Source of the DNA: CAYMRB01 sp964392615
GTDB lineage: Bacteria > Planctomycetota > UBA8108
NCBI GenBank assembly: GCA_964392615.1
Contig: CAYMRB010000174.1
Span: forward strand, 1-18,790
Direction of reading: 5' to 3'
DNA: 18,790 nt
The first letter of the stretch is position 1, and each line of letters begins with the position of its first letter. Positions 1 through 6,565 of the stretch are shown one piece after another. A program made the translations under genes and the position numbers. The notes under the pieces are model-generated. The model made no database searches and was not told where the DNA came from. It saw nothing but the letters and a program-made list of their open reading frames with translations.

Positions 1-55
1 CCCATCTGGGCTAGTTCTGTCTGTCGCCTGAACGCGAAAGGAACGCCCAGATGGG
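1..55 (+). repeat. Inverted repeat spanning the start codon of the IS110-like fragment
   Basis: The first 11 bases of the window are the exact reverse complement of bases 45-55, so the transcript could fold into a hairpin with an 11-bp stem. The right arm contains the ATG at 51-53, and the AAAGGA ribosome-binding site (38-43) lies in the loop. This would partly hide the start codon. The repeat may extend left of the window. IS110-family elements carry a structured non-coding end beside the transposase gene (known of the family), and this may be the inner edge of that end; the link is inference. Confidence 0.6.
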
Positions 56-319
56 AAAGCGAAATCCGGCTCAGAACGCGGACAAGGTCTTCGTGGATCG
101 CGTCTCGGCTGTCGGTGCCAGCCACTTCGGCATTGTGGCCGTCGATGTCGCGAAGGCCCGCTCGAAGTGGATGCTCACGACGTTTCTATAGGCAAGGTCC
201 TCGTCGAACCGACCGAGGTCCGCCATGATCGCGCAGCGCTCTCCGAAGCGATCAGAGCAGTCCAGCAAGCCAAGCGCAAACATGGGCTCAAGGCACTCGT
301 CGTCGCCGTCGAGCGCACT
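51..319 (+). pseudogene. IS110-family transposase, 5' fragment with frameshift
   Basis: An ATG at 51 with AAAGGA upstream opens a frame reading VGASHFGIVAVDVAKARSKW, the usual N-terminus of an IS110-family (DEDD/RuvC-like) transposase. That frame stops at TAG 189-191. The homology resumes in another frame (about 191-319) with GKVLVEPTEVRHDRAALSEA and ends at LVVAVERT. The reading therefore shifts near 177-192, where family members read roughly DFYGKVL; about two extra bases would explain it. The first catalytic Asp (in VDVAK) and the Glu (in VERT) remain, but the rest of the RuvC domain and the C-terminal serine domain are gone. Homology stops sharply at 319, next to a 14-bp hairpin. A full-length protein is about 300-400 residues, so this is an inactive relic. 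Family recognition is from memory of IS110 motifs. Confidence 0.8.
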
Positions 320-320
320 G

Positions 321-352
321 AGCCCGGCTGCGGCACCCGCCGCAGCCGGGCT
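321..352. terminator. Strong hairpin, terminator-like but T-poor
   Basis: A perfect 14-bp GC-rich stem with an ACCC loop (left arm 321-334, loop 335-338, right arm 339-352) follows directly on the end of the transposase homology. The base run after it on the + strand is CTCTTCCG, too poor in T for a confident intrinsic terminator. On the - strand there is no T run either. It could insulate the next gene from reading out of the relic, or be a scar of the event that truncated the element. Confidence 0.5.
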
Positions 353-399
353 CTCTTCCGCCAGACCCGGTCCTTGAACACCGACACCGAGACCTCCGG

Positions 400-428
400 T
401 GGACGCGCCCCCCCCCCCCGGATACGAT
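400..428 (+). promoter_or_regulatory. Candidate promoter with a C12 tract in its spacer
   Basis: TGGACG (400-405) matches the -35 consensus at 4 of 6 bases and TACGAT (423-428) matches the -10 at 4 of 6, with exactly 17 bases between them. Twelve of those 17 bases are an unbroken run of C (408-419). The ATG at 435 begins 7 bases after the -10 box, so the transcript would be leaderless or nearly so. The boxes are seen in the sequence; promoter activity is inference. Confidence 0.45.
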
Positions 429-434
429 CGCAGC

Positions 435-1562
435 ATGCGCCGCGTAACGATCGCCGCCGTACTGATCCTCGCCGCCGCCCCCGTCGCTGCGGATATCGTC
501 TACCTGCGCGGCGGGAAGACGATCGAGGGCAAGGTCTCTCGCGATGCGCGCACCGGCGACTACCGCATCGAGACGCCGCGCGGCACCGTGACGAAGCCCG
601 CGTCCGAGGTCCTGCGCGTCGAGAAGTGCACGCTGCCCGAGGAGCAGTTCCGTCGCCAGCTGCGCAAGACGAAGAGGGACGACCTCGATGGCCTGTCGAA
701 GCTCGTGTCCTACGCGCGCGAAAAGGGGCTGGCGGATGAGAAGAAGACCGTCTGCAAGCTGATTCTCGTGATCGACCCGAACCACGAGATGGCGCGGCGC
801 GAACTCGGCTACATCGTGTTTCAGAACGAGTGGGTCCTCGAGAAGGAGGTCCGCAAGAAGCGCGAGGAGCTAGGGCTCGTCAAGCATCTCGGCGAGTGGA
901 TGACGACGGCCGAGCGCGACCGACGCGTCCACGAGGCCGACCGCGAGGAGCTCGCGGGCCTGATGAAGAGCATACAGTCGGACAACCGCGTCGTGACCGA
1001 CTTCGCGGTGCGCAAGATCCTCGATTACAGCGGCAAGCGCGCCTACGACCTGTTCCTGCCCTACCTCGACGCGCCGCACGAGAACGTTCGCCTCGTCGCG
1101 GTCAGCGCGCTGTCGAAGTTTCCCCCGCGCAACAACATCTCCGGCACGAAGAAGGAGGCCGCGGCGGTCGCCCGTCGCCTCTGGACGCTGTACCTCAGCG
1201 AGCCGAGCCCAAAGGTGCTCGCGGGGCTGAAGCTGTGCCTGCGCATCTTCGATCCGCCCGACTCGTTCCGCCGCGCCATCGAGACGCTGCAGACGACGAC
1301 GATCGTCGAAGAGCGCGAGCGGGCCGACAAGGCAACCGAGCGCTTGCTCGTCAAGTCCCTCGTCCCGACGCTGTGCCGGGCGCTCGTGACCCGCCGCGCC
1401 GCAACGGCTGGCTCGGCGCCGAGCGGAACAACCCGAACCGTGCAGCACGCCGCGATCCGCGCGCTTCTCGTGCGGATCTTCCAGGTCGATCACGGCTATG
1501 ACGTCCGGGCCTGGCTCGCCTGGTGGACCGCGAACTCGACGCGCTTTCGCGACTCCCCCTGA
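435..1562 (+). CDS. Exported HEAT-repeat-like protein
   Basis: This 375-residue protein has a signal peptide (MRR, then a hydrophobic stretch to about residue 16, with a likely cut after PVAA at 19). The mature start, DIVYLRGGKTIEGKV, is a small beta-rich module seen in many exported planctomycete proteins (from memory). The middle (about 70-170) is charged and helical. From about 180 on there are helical pairs typical of HEAT/Armadillo scaffolds, such as DLFLPYLDAPHENVRLVAVS. The C-terminus (HGYDVRAWLAWW) resembles the end of the HEAT-like protein at 18280. I chose ATG 435 because the signal peptide starts there and a -10 box lies 6 bases upstream. A GTG at 399 in the same frame would add 12 residues including four prolines from the C tract, and would bury the signal peptide. 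Its likely role is periplasmic protein-protein contact; the exact function is unknown. Confidence 0.75.
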   Translation: MRRVTIAAVLILAAAPVAADIVYLRGGKTIEGKVSRDARTGDYRIETPRGTVTKPASEVLRVEKCTLPEEQFRRQLRKTKRDDLDGLSKLVSYAREKGLADEKKTVCKLILVIDPNHEMARRELGYIVFQNEWVLEKEVRKKREELGLVKHLGEWMTTAERDRRVHEADREELAGLMKSIQSDNRVVTDFAVRKILDYSGKRAYDLFLPYLDAPHENVRLVAVSALSKFPPRNNISGTKKEAAAVARRLWTLYLSEPSPKVLAGLKLCLRIFDPPDSFRRAIETLQTTTIVEERERADKATERLLVKSLVPTLCRALVTRRAATAGSAPSGTTRTVQHAAIRALLVRIFQVDHGYDVRAWLAWWTANSTRFRDSP

Positions 1563-1668
1563 TCTCCCCCACGATGCGACGCCGCAGCGCGCCGGGCGCC
1601 GGGGTCTTGCCGCTCCTCCACCTCGAACGACACGCCAGACACCTCCTACTCGTAATCGGGACACCGCC

Positions 1669-2349
1669 ATGCTCCTCGTCGGTACCGGGAACCGCCACAA
1701 GCTCGATGAGATCCGCGCCATCCTCGGCGCGCTGCCCGTCGCCGTCGTCGGAATCGACGTGCTGCCCACCGGCAGCTCCGACGTCGAAGAGACAGGCACC
1801 ACCTTCCGCGAGAACGCTCGCATCAAGGCGCTCGAGTTCGCCCGCCGCGCCGCGACCTTGCCGGCTCCCGAACGGCCGCGGTGGATCGTCGCGGACGACT
1901 CGGGGCTCTGCGTCGACGCGCTCGACGGCGCGCCCGGCGTGTACTCCGCACGCTGGGCCGGCGAGAGTTGCACGTTCGCAGACAACAACCGCAAGCTCCT
2001 CGCGGAGCTCGATGGCGTCGGCGACGACCGCCGCGGCGCGCACTTCGAGTGCACGATCGCGTGCGCCGACGTGCCCGCACGGCCGGTCGACGAGCCGACG
2101 ATCCTGTTCGAGTCGGTCGGCACGTGCTCCGGCCGCATCGCCCAGACGCTGTCGGGAACCGACGGCTTCGGGTACGACCCGCTCTTCATCGACCTCGGGA
2201 GCGGCCGGACCTTCGCCGAGCTCTCCGCCGACGAGAAGAACGCGATCAGCCACCGCGGCCGGGCCCTCGAGGACTTCCGCACGCGCTTCCTCGCCCTGAT
2301 CGAGGGCCAAGCGAGAAAGCCGCCGCCGTCCCCTCCGACAGACGTCTAG
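1669..2349 (+). CDS. rdgB: Non-canonical purine NTP pyrophosphatase (RdgB/HAM1)
   Basis: This 226-residue protein is an ITPase-family enzyme. It hydrolyses dITP, dXTP and ITP to the monophosphate and pyrophosphate, keeping deaminated purines out of DNA and RNA in the cytoplasm. Visible family marks are the N-terminal nucleotide-binding TGNRHK (6-11), the catalytic and metal-binding VADDSGL (74-80), the segment DGAPGVYSARWAG, the GTDGFGYDPLF loop, and the C-terminal SHRGRAL that contacts the base. Family length is about 190-210, so it is slightly long because of a Pro-rich tail. The start at 1669 places the TGN motif at its usual position. Only a weak GGGA ribosome site is seen. It lies 106 bases after the HEAT-like gene and 100 before the signal peptidase gene. 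Confidence 0.95.
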   Translation: MLLVGTGNRHKLDEIRAILGALPVAVVGIDVLPTGSSDVEETGTTFRENARIKALEFARRAATLPAPERPRWIVADDSGLCVDALDGAPGVYSARWAGESCTFADNNRKLLAELDGVGDDRRGAHFECTIACADVPARPVDEPTILFESVGTCSGRIAQTLSGTDGFGYDPLFIDLGSGRTFAELSADEKNAISHRGRALEDFRTRFLALIEGQARKPPPSPPTDV

Positions 2350-2412
2350 CGGCCCGCGTTCGGAGCCGGCCGCGATCGTCCTACTCACCGCGACAGCCTA
2401 GCGTTACGGTCA

Positions 2413-2442
2413 TTGGACGACCACTGGGACGCGTGGTAGGAT
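2413..2442 (+). promoter_or_regulatory. Candidate extended -10 promoter for the signal peptidase gene
   Basis: TTGGAC (2413-2418) and TAGGAT (2437-2442) are spaced by 18 bases, and TGG precedes the -10 box, which makes it an extended -10. The expected start of transcription falls at about 2449-2450, on the ATG at 2450. The GGTAGG inside the -10 could instead act as a ribosome-binding site on a transcript from upstream; the two readings exclude each other for any one mRNA. Confidence 0.4.
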
Positions 2443-2449
2443 GCGGCGC

Positions 2450-4225
2450 ATGAGCAAACGCAGTCGGAAGAAGCGAAGAGGAAAGGCCGCGGCCGACGAG
2501 GCGGCGGAGCCGCAGGCCGACGGAGGGAAGCCGCAGCCGGCCGCGAAGGGCGACGCCGCGGTCGAGGCGGACGAGCCGGAGGTCGAGCGCACGGGCTTCG
2601 ACAGCTTTCGCGAGAACGCGGAAGCACTCGTCGTCGCGATCATCCTCGCGGTCATCATCCGCCACTTCGCGGTCGAAGCGTTCGAGATCCCGACCGGCTC
2701 GATGGCGACGACCCTGTACGGCATGCACGCGCTGGTCGACAGCCCGGCTTGCGACGCCCCCCCGTTCGCGGTCGGCCTGCCGAGCAACTCGTCGACGAAT
2801 GCCGTCAGCGTCGGGTATCGCGAGATGTGGGTGTACGAGGGCTTGTGCGGCAACGAAGGCTGCCGGCTCGAGCTCCACTCGAGCAACGGCCGCTCCTCGC
2901 TGACGAAGGGCAGCGTGGTCGAATGCTCCGCCTGCGGCACGCGCTTCCACGGCGACACGAGCGGCTATCGCCGCACCCCGGCATTCGTCAAGTCCGTGCG
3001 CTGCCCGCTGACGCACGTCGTCTGGGACCAGGTGTTCGAGAGCAGCAACTACAGCGGCGGACACAAGATCCTGGTCAACAAGTTCGCGTTCCAGCTCGGC
3101 AAGCCGGAGCGCTTCGATGTCGGCGTCTTCGGCTTCGATCAGTGGAAGAACTACATCAAGCGACTGATCGGCTTGCCCGGTGAGCACATCGTCCTGTTCG
3201 ACGGCGACGTGTACGTCGACGGCGACATCGTCCGCAAGTCGATCACGCATCCGGACGTCCAGGACGCGCTGTGGCGCCAGATCTCCGACAGCACCGTCAT
3301 CGAGTACGGCCTGACGAAGGATAACCCGGCGTGGTCCGAGCCGGCCCAGGGCCGTAACGAGCTGTGGCAGAGGCTGCCGGACGGTCGCTGGAGCGTCAAC
3401 GTTCCGCCGGGCAACAACCCGGCCGTGCTCGTGTACAGCCGCAAGACCCGCGGGAAGAACGGCCGGGAGCGGGAGACGCTCGACGACTACCTGGCCTACA
3501 ACCTGCTCGGCCCGGCGGGCCAGCTCGTCGGCCGCGAGCGCGTCGGCGATGTAAAGCTGGCGTTCGACGTCCAGCCCGCGCGCGCGGGAGGCTGGATCGG
3601 CGCCGAGATCCGCGACGGCGACTTCACGTTCCAGCTGCGCCTGCCGCTGGGCAAGGCGACCGAGGAGCGCCCGGCGACCATCGAGCGGCTGCGAAGCCTG
3701 CCGGACGGCGCCCGACCGGTGCCGGTGCGACCGTCGCACCCGGACGCCGACAGGGCGGAAAAGCCGCTGCGCGTGACCGACGCGACGTTCGCGCTGCCCG
3801 TCAGCCGGATAGCGCACGTCGAGTTCGAGAACGTCGACGACACGGTCACGGCGCGCGTGGACGGCACGACGATCCTGCAGCTGCAGTACACGAGCTGCCC
3901 GGATCCGGCCACGACACGGCAGCGCCCGGCCAGCGACCTGCCGCGTTACCTGTGGATTCTCGCCGGCGACGCGCAAGCCGACGTCGGCGCGATCCGCATC
4001 TGGCGGGATACGTACTACCGCAGCCGCGGCCTCGGGGACACAGCCAATCATGCCCGCGGCACGACACTCGGCCCGGACCAGTACTGGTTCCTGGGCGACA
4101 ACAGCCCGTCGTCATCCGATGGACGCTATTGGGGCTCCGTCCCCGAGAAGAACCTGATGGGCAAGGCGCTGCTCGTGTTCTGGCCCGCGTGGTGGTACGA
4201 ATTCGAGTGCAAGTTCATCCGTTGA
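2450..4225 (+). CDS. lepB: Signal peptidase I with large inserted regions
   Basis: This 591-residue inner-membrane serine protease (family S26) cuts signal peptides from secreted proteins. A charged Lys/Arg/Ala N-terminus is followed by one membrane helix (about 57-77) running into FEIPTGSMATTL, with nucleophile Ser84. The general-base Lys is Lys237 in YIKRLIGLPGE. The late motif is GDNSPSSSDGRYWG, with GDN at 549-551; DGR replaces the usual DSR. Two regions swell it to about twice normal length. Between Ser and Lys sits a stretch with six cysteines (101, 133, 138, 159, 162, 185) including ECSACG, possibly a zinc site. Between Lys and GDN are about 300 mostly beta-like residues (for example AFDVQPARAGGWIGAEIRDG), perhaps a lectin-like fold. 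Similar long forms are known from Planctomycetota (from memory). An ATG at 2441 would add three residues but lies inside the -10 box, so I chose 2450. Confidence 0.92.
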   Translation: MSKRSRKKRRGKAAADEAAEPQADGGKPQPAAKGDAAVEADEPEVERTGFDSFRENAEALVVAIILAVIIRHFAVEAFEIPTGSMATTLYGMHALVDSPACDAPPFAVGLPSNSSTNAVSVGYREMWVYEGLCGNEGCRLELHSSNGRSSLTKGSVVECSACGTRFHGDTSGYRRTPAFVKSVRCPLTHVVWDQVFESSNYSGGHKILVNKFAFQLGKPERFDVGVFGFDQWKNYIKRLIGLPGEHIVLFDGDVYVDGDIVRKSITHPDVQDALWRQISDSTVIEYGLTKDNPAWSEPAQGRNELWQRLPDGRWSVNVPPGNNPAVLVYSRKTRGKNGRERETLDDYLAYNLLGPAGQLVGRERVGDVKLAFDVQPARAGGWIGAEIRDGDFTFQLRLPLGKATEERPATIERLRSLPDGARPVPVRPSHPDADRAEKPLRVTDATFALPVSRIAHVEFENVDDTVTARVDGTTILQLQYTSCPDPATTRQRPASDLPRYLWILAGDAQADVGAIRIWRDTYYRSRGLGDTANHARGTTLGPDQYWFLGDNSPSSSDGRYWGSVPEKNLMGKALLVFWPAWWYEFECKFIR

Positions 4226-4304
4226 TCCCCGGGGCGCGACCGACCGCGCAGCCGAGCGCGCCGAGAGAGGCGCGGCGAAGAGAAGTGACAGAGAGGACCG
4301 AACC

Positions 4305-5390
4305 GTGAGCCAATCGAAGAAGCCCCGCTCTCCCGACTCCGCCCCCGACGGCGGCTCGCGCCGCAAGGCGTCCTCGCCACGCGCGGAACCGCGTGCCGCG
4401 GCGCGCCCCGAGGGGGGAACGGAAGGCACCGCCAGCGACGGCGGCTCGCGCCGCAAGGCGTCCTCGACCCGCAAAGCGTCCTCGCCACGCAAGACAGCGG
4501 CGAGCCGCAAGGCAGCCGCGAGCCCTTCCGGGTCCGCGCCGGCCCGAGCCCGCCCGGCGAGTCAGCCGGCGAGCAGGCCAGCGAGCAAACCAGCAGGTCA
4601 GCCGGCGAGCGAGCCAGCCACGGCGGCGGCGACGGCGACGGCGACGATCGACGGCCCCGACACCTCGACGCTGCTCCTGCAGGTCGAGGGGCTGACGAAA
4701 ACCTACGCTGGTCGCTCGGTCGTCCACGGCGTCGGCTTCAGCGTCCACCGCGGCGAGGTCATCGGGCTGCTCGGCAAGAACGGCGCCGGCAAGACGACGA
4801 CGTTTCGCATGACGATCGGCATGGTCGCGCCCGACGAGGGCACGATCCGCTTCATGAACCGCGACATCACGCGCTGGCCCATGTACAAGCGCGCTCGCCT
4901 CGGCATGGGCTACCTGTCGCAGGAGCCGAGCGTGTTCCGCGGCTTGACGGTCGAGCAGAACCTCAACGCGATCCTCGAGCTCACGCAGCTCACGCCAAAG
5001 GATCGCGTCCGCCGTCGCGACGAGCTCGTCGATGAGTTCGGTCTGGGCAAGTTGCTCCATTCGAAGGCAGCCGTCCTGTCCGGCGGCGAGAAGCGTCGCC
5101 TCGAAATCGCCCGTGCGCTGATCATGGAGCCGAGCCTGATCCTGCTCGACGAACCGTTCAGCGGCGTCGATCCGATCGCCGTCAACGACATCCAGCAGAT
5201 CATCCTCGGCCTGCGCGACCGCGGCATCGGCATTCTGCTGACCGACCACAACGTCCGCGAGACGCTGAACACGACGAATCGCTCGTTCATCATCCTCGAC
5301 GGCGGCATCATCGCGCACGGTGACCGCGATGCGATCCTCGCCGACCCGAACGCGCGCAAGTACTACCTCGGCGAGAGCTTCACGATGTAG
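4305..5390 (+). CDS. lptB: LptB-like ABC ATPase with a basic N-terminal extension
   Basis: This 361-residue protein carries one ABC ATPase domain from about residue 123. It has Walker A GKNGAGKTT (157-165), the signature LSGGE (258-262), Walker B LILLDEP with Asp282/Glu283, and the switch LLTDHNVRE. The order and wording (LSQEPSVFRGLTVEQN, EPFSGVDPIAV, GESFTM end) match LptB, the cytoplasmic ATPase that drives lipopolysaccharide export with LptF/G and LptC. Those partners are not in this window. The first 120 residues are a low-complexity tail rich in Ser, Ala, Pro, Lys and Arg, with RRKASS and QPAS repeats, absent from ordinary LptB (about 240 residues). The GTG start at 4305 has a GAGAGG ribosome site 9 bases upstream, and there is no in-frame ATG before the ATPase domain. 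The gene follows lepB by 79 bases and is probably co-transcribed with it. Confidence 0.88.
   Translation: MSQSKKPRSPDSAPDGGSRRKASSPRAEPRAAARPEGGTEGTASDGGSRRKASSTRKASSPRKTAASRKAAASPSGSAPARARPASQPASRPASKPAGQPASEPATAAATATATIDGPDTSTLLLQVEGLTKTYAGRSVVHGVGFSVHRGEVIGLLGKNGAGKTTTFRMTIGMVAPDEGTIRFMNRDITRWPMYKRARLGMGYLSQEPSVFRGLTVEQNLNAILELTQLTPKDRVRRRDELVDEFGLGKLLHSKAAVLSGGEKRRLEIARALIMEPSLILLDEPFSGVDPIAVNDIQQIILGLRDRGIGILLTDHNVRETLNTTNRSFIILDGGIIAHGDRDAILADPNARKYYLGESFTM
4346..4466 (+). repeat. 31-bp in-frame direct repeat in the lptB extension
   Basis: Bases 4346-4376 and 4436-4466 are identical over 31 bases and start 90 bases apart, so both copies encode DGGSRRKASS in the same frame. A third shorter echo (AARGCGTCCTCG) follows at about 4474-4485. 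Recombination between copies would delete exactly 30 codons without a frameshift. Downstream (4557-4650) the tail also holds QPAS-type repeats and a short (GGCGAC)n run. The extension appears to grow and shrink by slippage. Confidence 0.85.
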
Positions 5391-5413
5391 CCCGAGGGTC
5401 AACACTGACGAAC

Positions 5414-5887
5414 ATGAAGAAACCGAAGAAAACGCCGCCCTCCGCAACCTTCCACGTGACCCCGAACTACCTGTTCACCGTCGTGATGAGCTGGCTCGTG
5501 CCGGGAGCCGGCCATTGGCTGCTCGGCTACCGAGTGCGCGCGATCGTGATCGGCGTGACGCTTCTCGGCATCTTCTGGTGCGGCGAGACGCTCCTGGCCG
5601 AGAACATGGCGGTGACCCGTGAGGTCCACTGGGTCTTCTTCTCGCTGCAGGCCGGAAATGGAGCCTGCGCGTTCGTGGCGGACCACCTCTGGGGCACGCC
5701 CGTCGTGGCCGACACCACCAGGACCATCCAGACCGACCTGCCGCGGCACATCAACCTCGGCATCCTCTGCTGCACGATCAGCGGCCTGCTGAACGTGCTC
5801 GTCGTGCTCCACATCCTCGATCCACGCACGTGGAGGGAAGCCGAGGCCGCCGCACGCGAGCAGGGCGGACGGGAGAATGCGGCATGA
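5414..5887 (+). CDS. Conserved-type multi-pass membrane protein, TM2-like
   Basis: This 157-residue protein has a short basic N-terminus and about four hydrophobic segments (near 19-38, 42-58, 70-90 and 114-134). The motif LVPGAGHWLLGYRVRAI at 28-44 recalls the TM2 domain, where a Pro-Gly-x-Gly-x-x turn links two helices. I believe this is a planctomycete family of unknown function (possibly DUF6677), but cannot verify it. The C-terminus is charged and probably cytoplasmic. It starts 24 bases after lptB and its stop overlaps the next ATG, so it belongs to the same transcript. No good ribosome site is visible near ATG 5414; the nearest, GAGGG, is 16 bases away, so translation may depend on coupling. 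The function is unknown. Confidence 0.75.
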   Translation: MKKPKKTPPSATFHVTPNYLFTVVMSWLVPGAGHWLLGYRVRAIVIGVTLLGIFWCGETLLAENMAVTREVHWVFFSLQAGNGACAFVADHLWGTPVVADTTRTIQTDLPRHINLGILCCTISGLLNVLVVLHILDPRTWREAEAAAREQGGRENAA

Positions 5888-6087
5888 CCGACCTCGGCAC
5901 CCACATCGCGTTCCTCGCGCTGACCGCATTCGCCACCGCGCTCGTCACCGCCGCGATCCGCCTGCGCTCGCACCGCGCGATCCTGCGCGAGACGATCCGG
6001 TTCTTCCTGACGATCACCATCGGCATCACACTGTTCGCGGGCGTCGTCTACGTGGTCGAGTGGATCTTCATCCGACCGCTGCTATAA
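5884..6087 (+). CDS. Small two-helix membrane protein
   Basis: This 67-residue protein has two clear hydrophobic helices (about 6-25 and 41-63) separated by a basic loop with RLRSHR and LRETIR. That suggests both ends lie outside and the loop in the cytoplasm. I do not recognise a family. The ATG overlaps the TGA of the preceding gene by 4 bases (ATGA), typical of translational coupling, so the two proteins probably act together in the membrane. Its stop codon TAA (6085-6087) lies inside the TATAAT box of the RNase P RNA gene, so this gene and the rnpB promoter share bases. A longer frame from 5830 would overlap the upstream gene by 58 bases and is less likely. Confidence 0.75.
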   Translation: MTDLGTHIAFLALTAFATALVTAAIRLRSHRAILRETIRFFLTITIGITLFAGVVYVVEWIFIRPLL

Positions 6088-6088
6088 T
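6080..6088 (+). promoter_or_regulatory. rnpB promoter, perfect extended -10
   Basis: TGCTATAAT at 6080-6088 is a perfect extended -10 element. The first base of the RNase P RNA (6096) lies 8 bases after the box, where transcription should start. No good -35 is present at the expected distance (GTGGAT or TGGATC), which the extended -10 can compensate for. The element overlaps the last codons and stop of the gene ending at 6087. Confidence 0.8.
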
Positions 6089-6095
6089 CGCCGTC

Positions 6096-6471
6096 GTGTC
6101 AGTAGAGGACGCGATCGCGGCCAGCGAGCTGGCCGAGGAAAGTCCGGACTCCGTAGGGCCGTGTGGTGAAACAATTCACCGGGAGCGATCCCAGGGAAAG
6201 TGCCACAGAAAACAAACCGCCTTCACGGCTTGCCGTGTCGGTAAGGGTGAAAAGGTGAGGTAAGAGCTCACCGCGAGGGTGGCGACACTCCTCGGCAGGG
6301 TAAACCCCACACGGAGCAAGACCGAATAGGGGAGCAGAGGCTGCCCGTCTCGTGTGGATCCGGCTCGCTGGGTCCACGTACTCCCGGGTTGGTCGCATAG
6401 ACGAATGGTCGCGGGCCGAGCTCGCGCGAGCGGGCGCGGCCAACAGAATCCGGCTTATGATCTGCTGACAC
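6096..6471 (+). ncRNA. rnpB: RNase P RNA (bacterial type A)
   Basis: This 376-nt RNA is the catalytic subunit of RNase P, which removes the 5' leader from precursor tRNAs. The ends pair as helix P1: 6096-6106 with 6461-6471, 11 pairs with one G-U. The conserved cores are all present: GAGGAAAGTCCGGACTCC near 6134-6151, AAGTGCCACAGAAAACAAACC near 6198, GGTAAGAGCTCACCGCG near 6258, GTAAACCCCAC then GAGCAAGACCGAATAGGGG near 6300-6333, and AGAATCCGGCTTATGA near 6445. The stretch near 6385-6395 (GGGTTGGTCGCATAGA) fits the loop that binds the tRNA CCA end. The ends were set by the P1 pairing and agree with the promoter before it and the terminator after it. I chose type A from these cores and from the size. 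Confidence 0.97.
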
Positions 6472-6481
6472 GTTAAACAAG

Positions 6482-6508
6482 AACCGGTCCCCCACGGGAC
6501 CGGTTTTT
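6482..6508 (+). terminator. Intrinsic terminator of rnpB
   Basis: A 10-bp perfect stem (6482-6491 with 6496-6505) with a 4-base loop ends in a run of five T (6504-6508). It starts 11 bases after the RNase P RNA. The convergent zinc-ribbon gene ends at 6566, so the remaining 57 bases are the junction of the two gene blocks. Confidence 0.9.
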
Positions 6509-6565
6509 CGTTGGTAGCGGGCCGTCCGACTCGAGCCCCCGTCGCAGAGCGATTCCTCGCAGCGA

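Noticed and set aside
2349..2373. GCGGCC/GGCCGC inverted repeat just after rdgB
   Set aside because: Only 6 bp with a 13-base loop and no T run after it; not called as a terminator.
2381..4051. 556-codon open frame opposite the signal peptidase gene
   Set aside because: Antisense shadow. The sense strand has catalytic motifs and the antisense has none.
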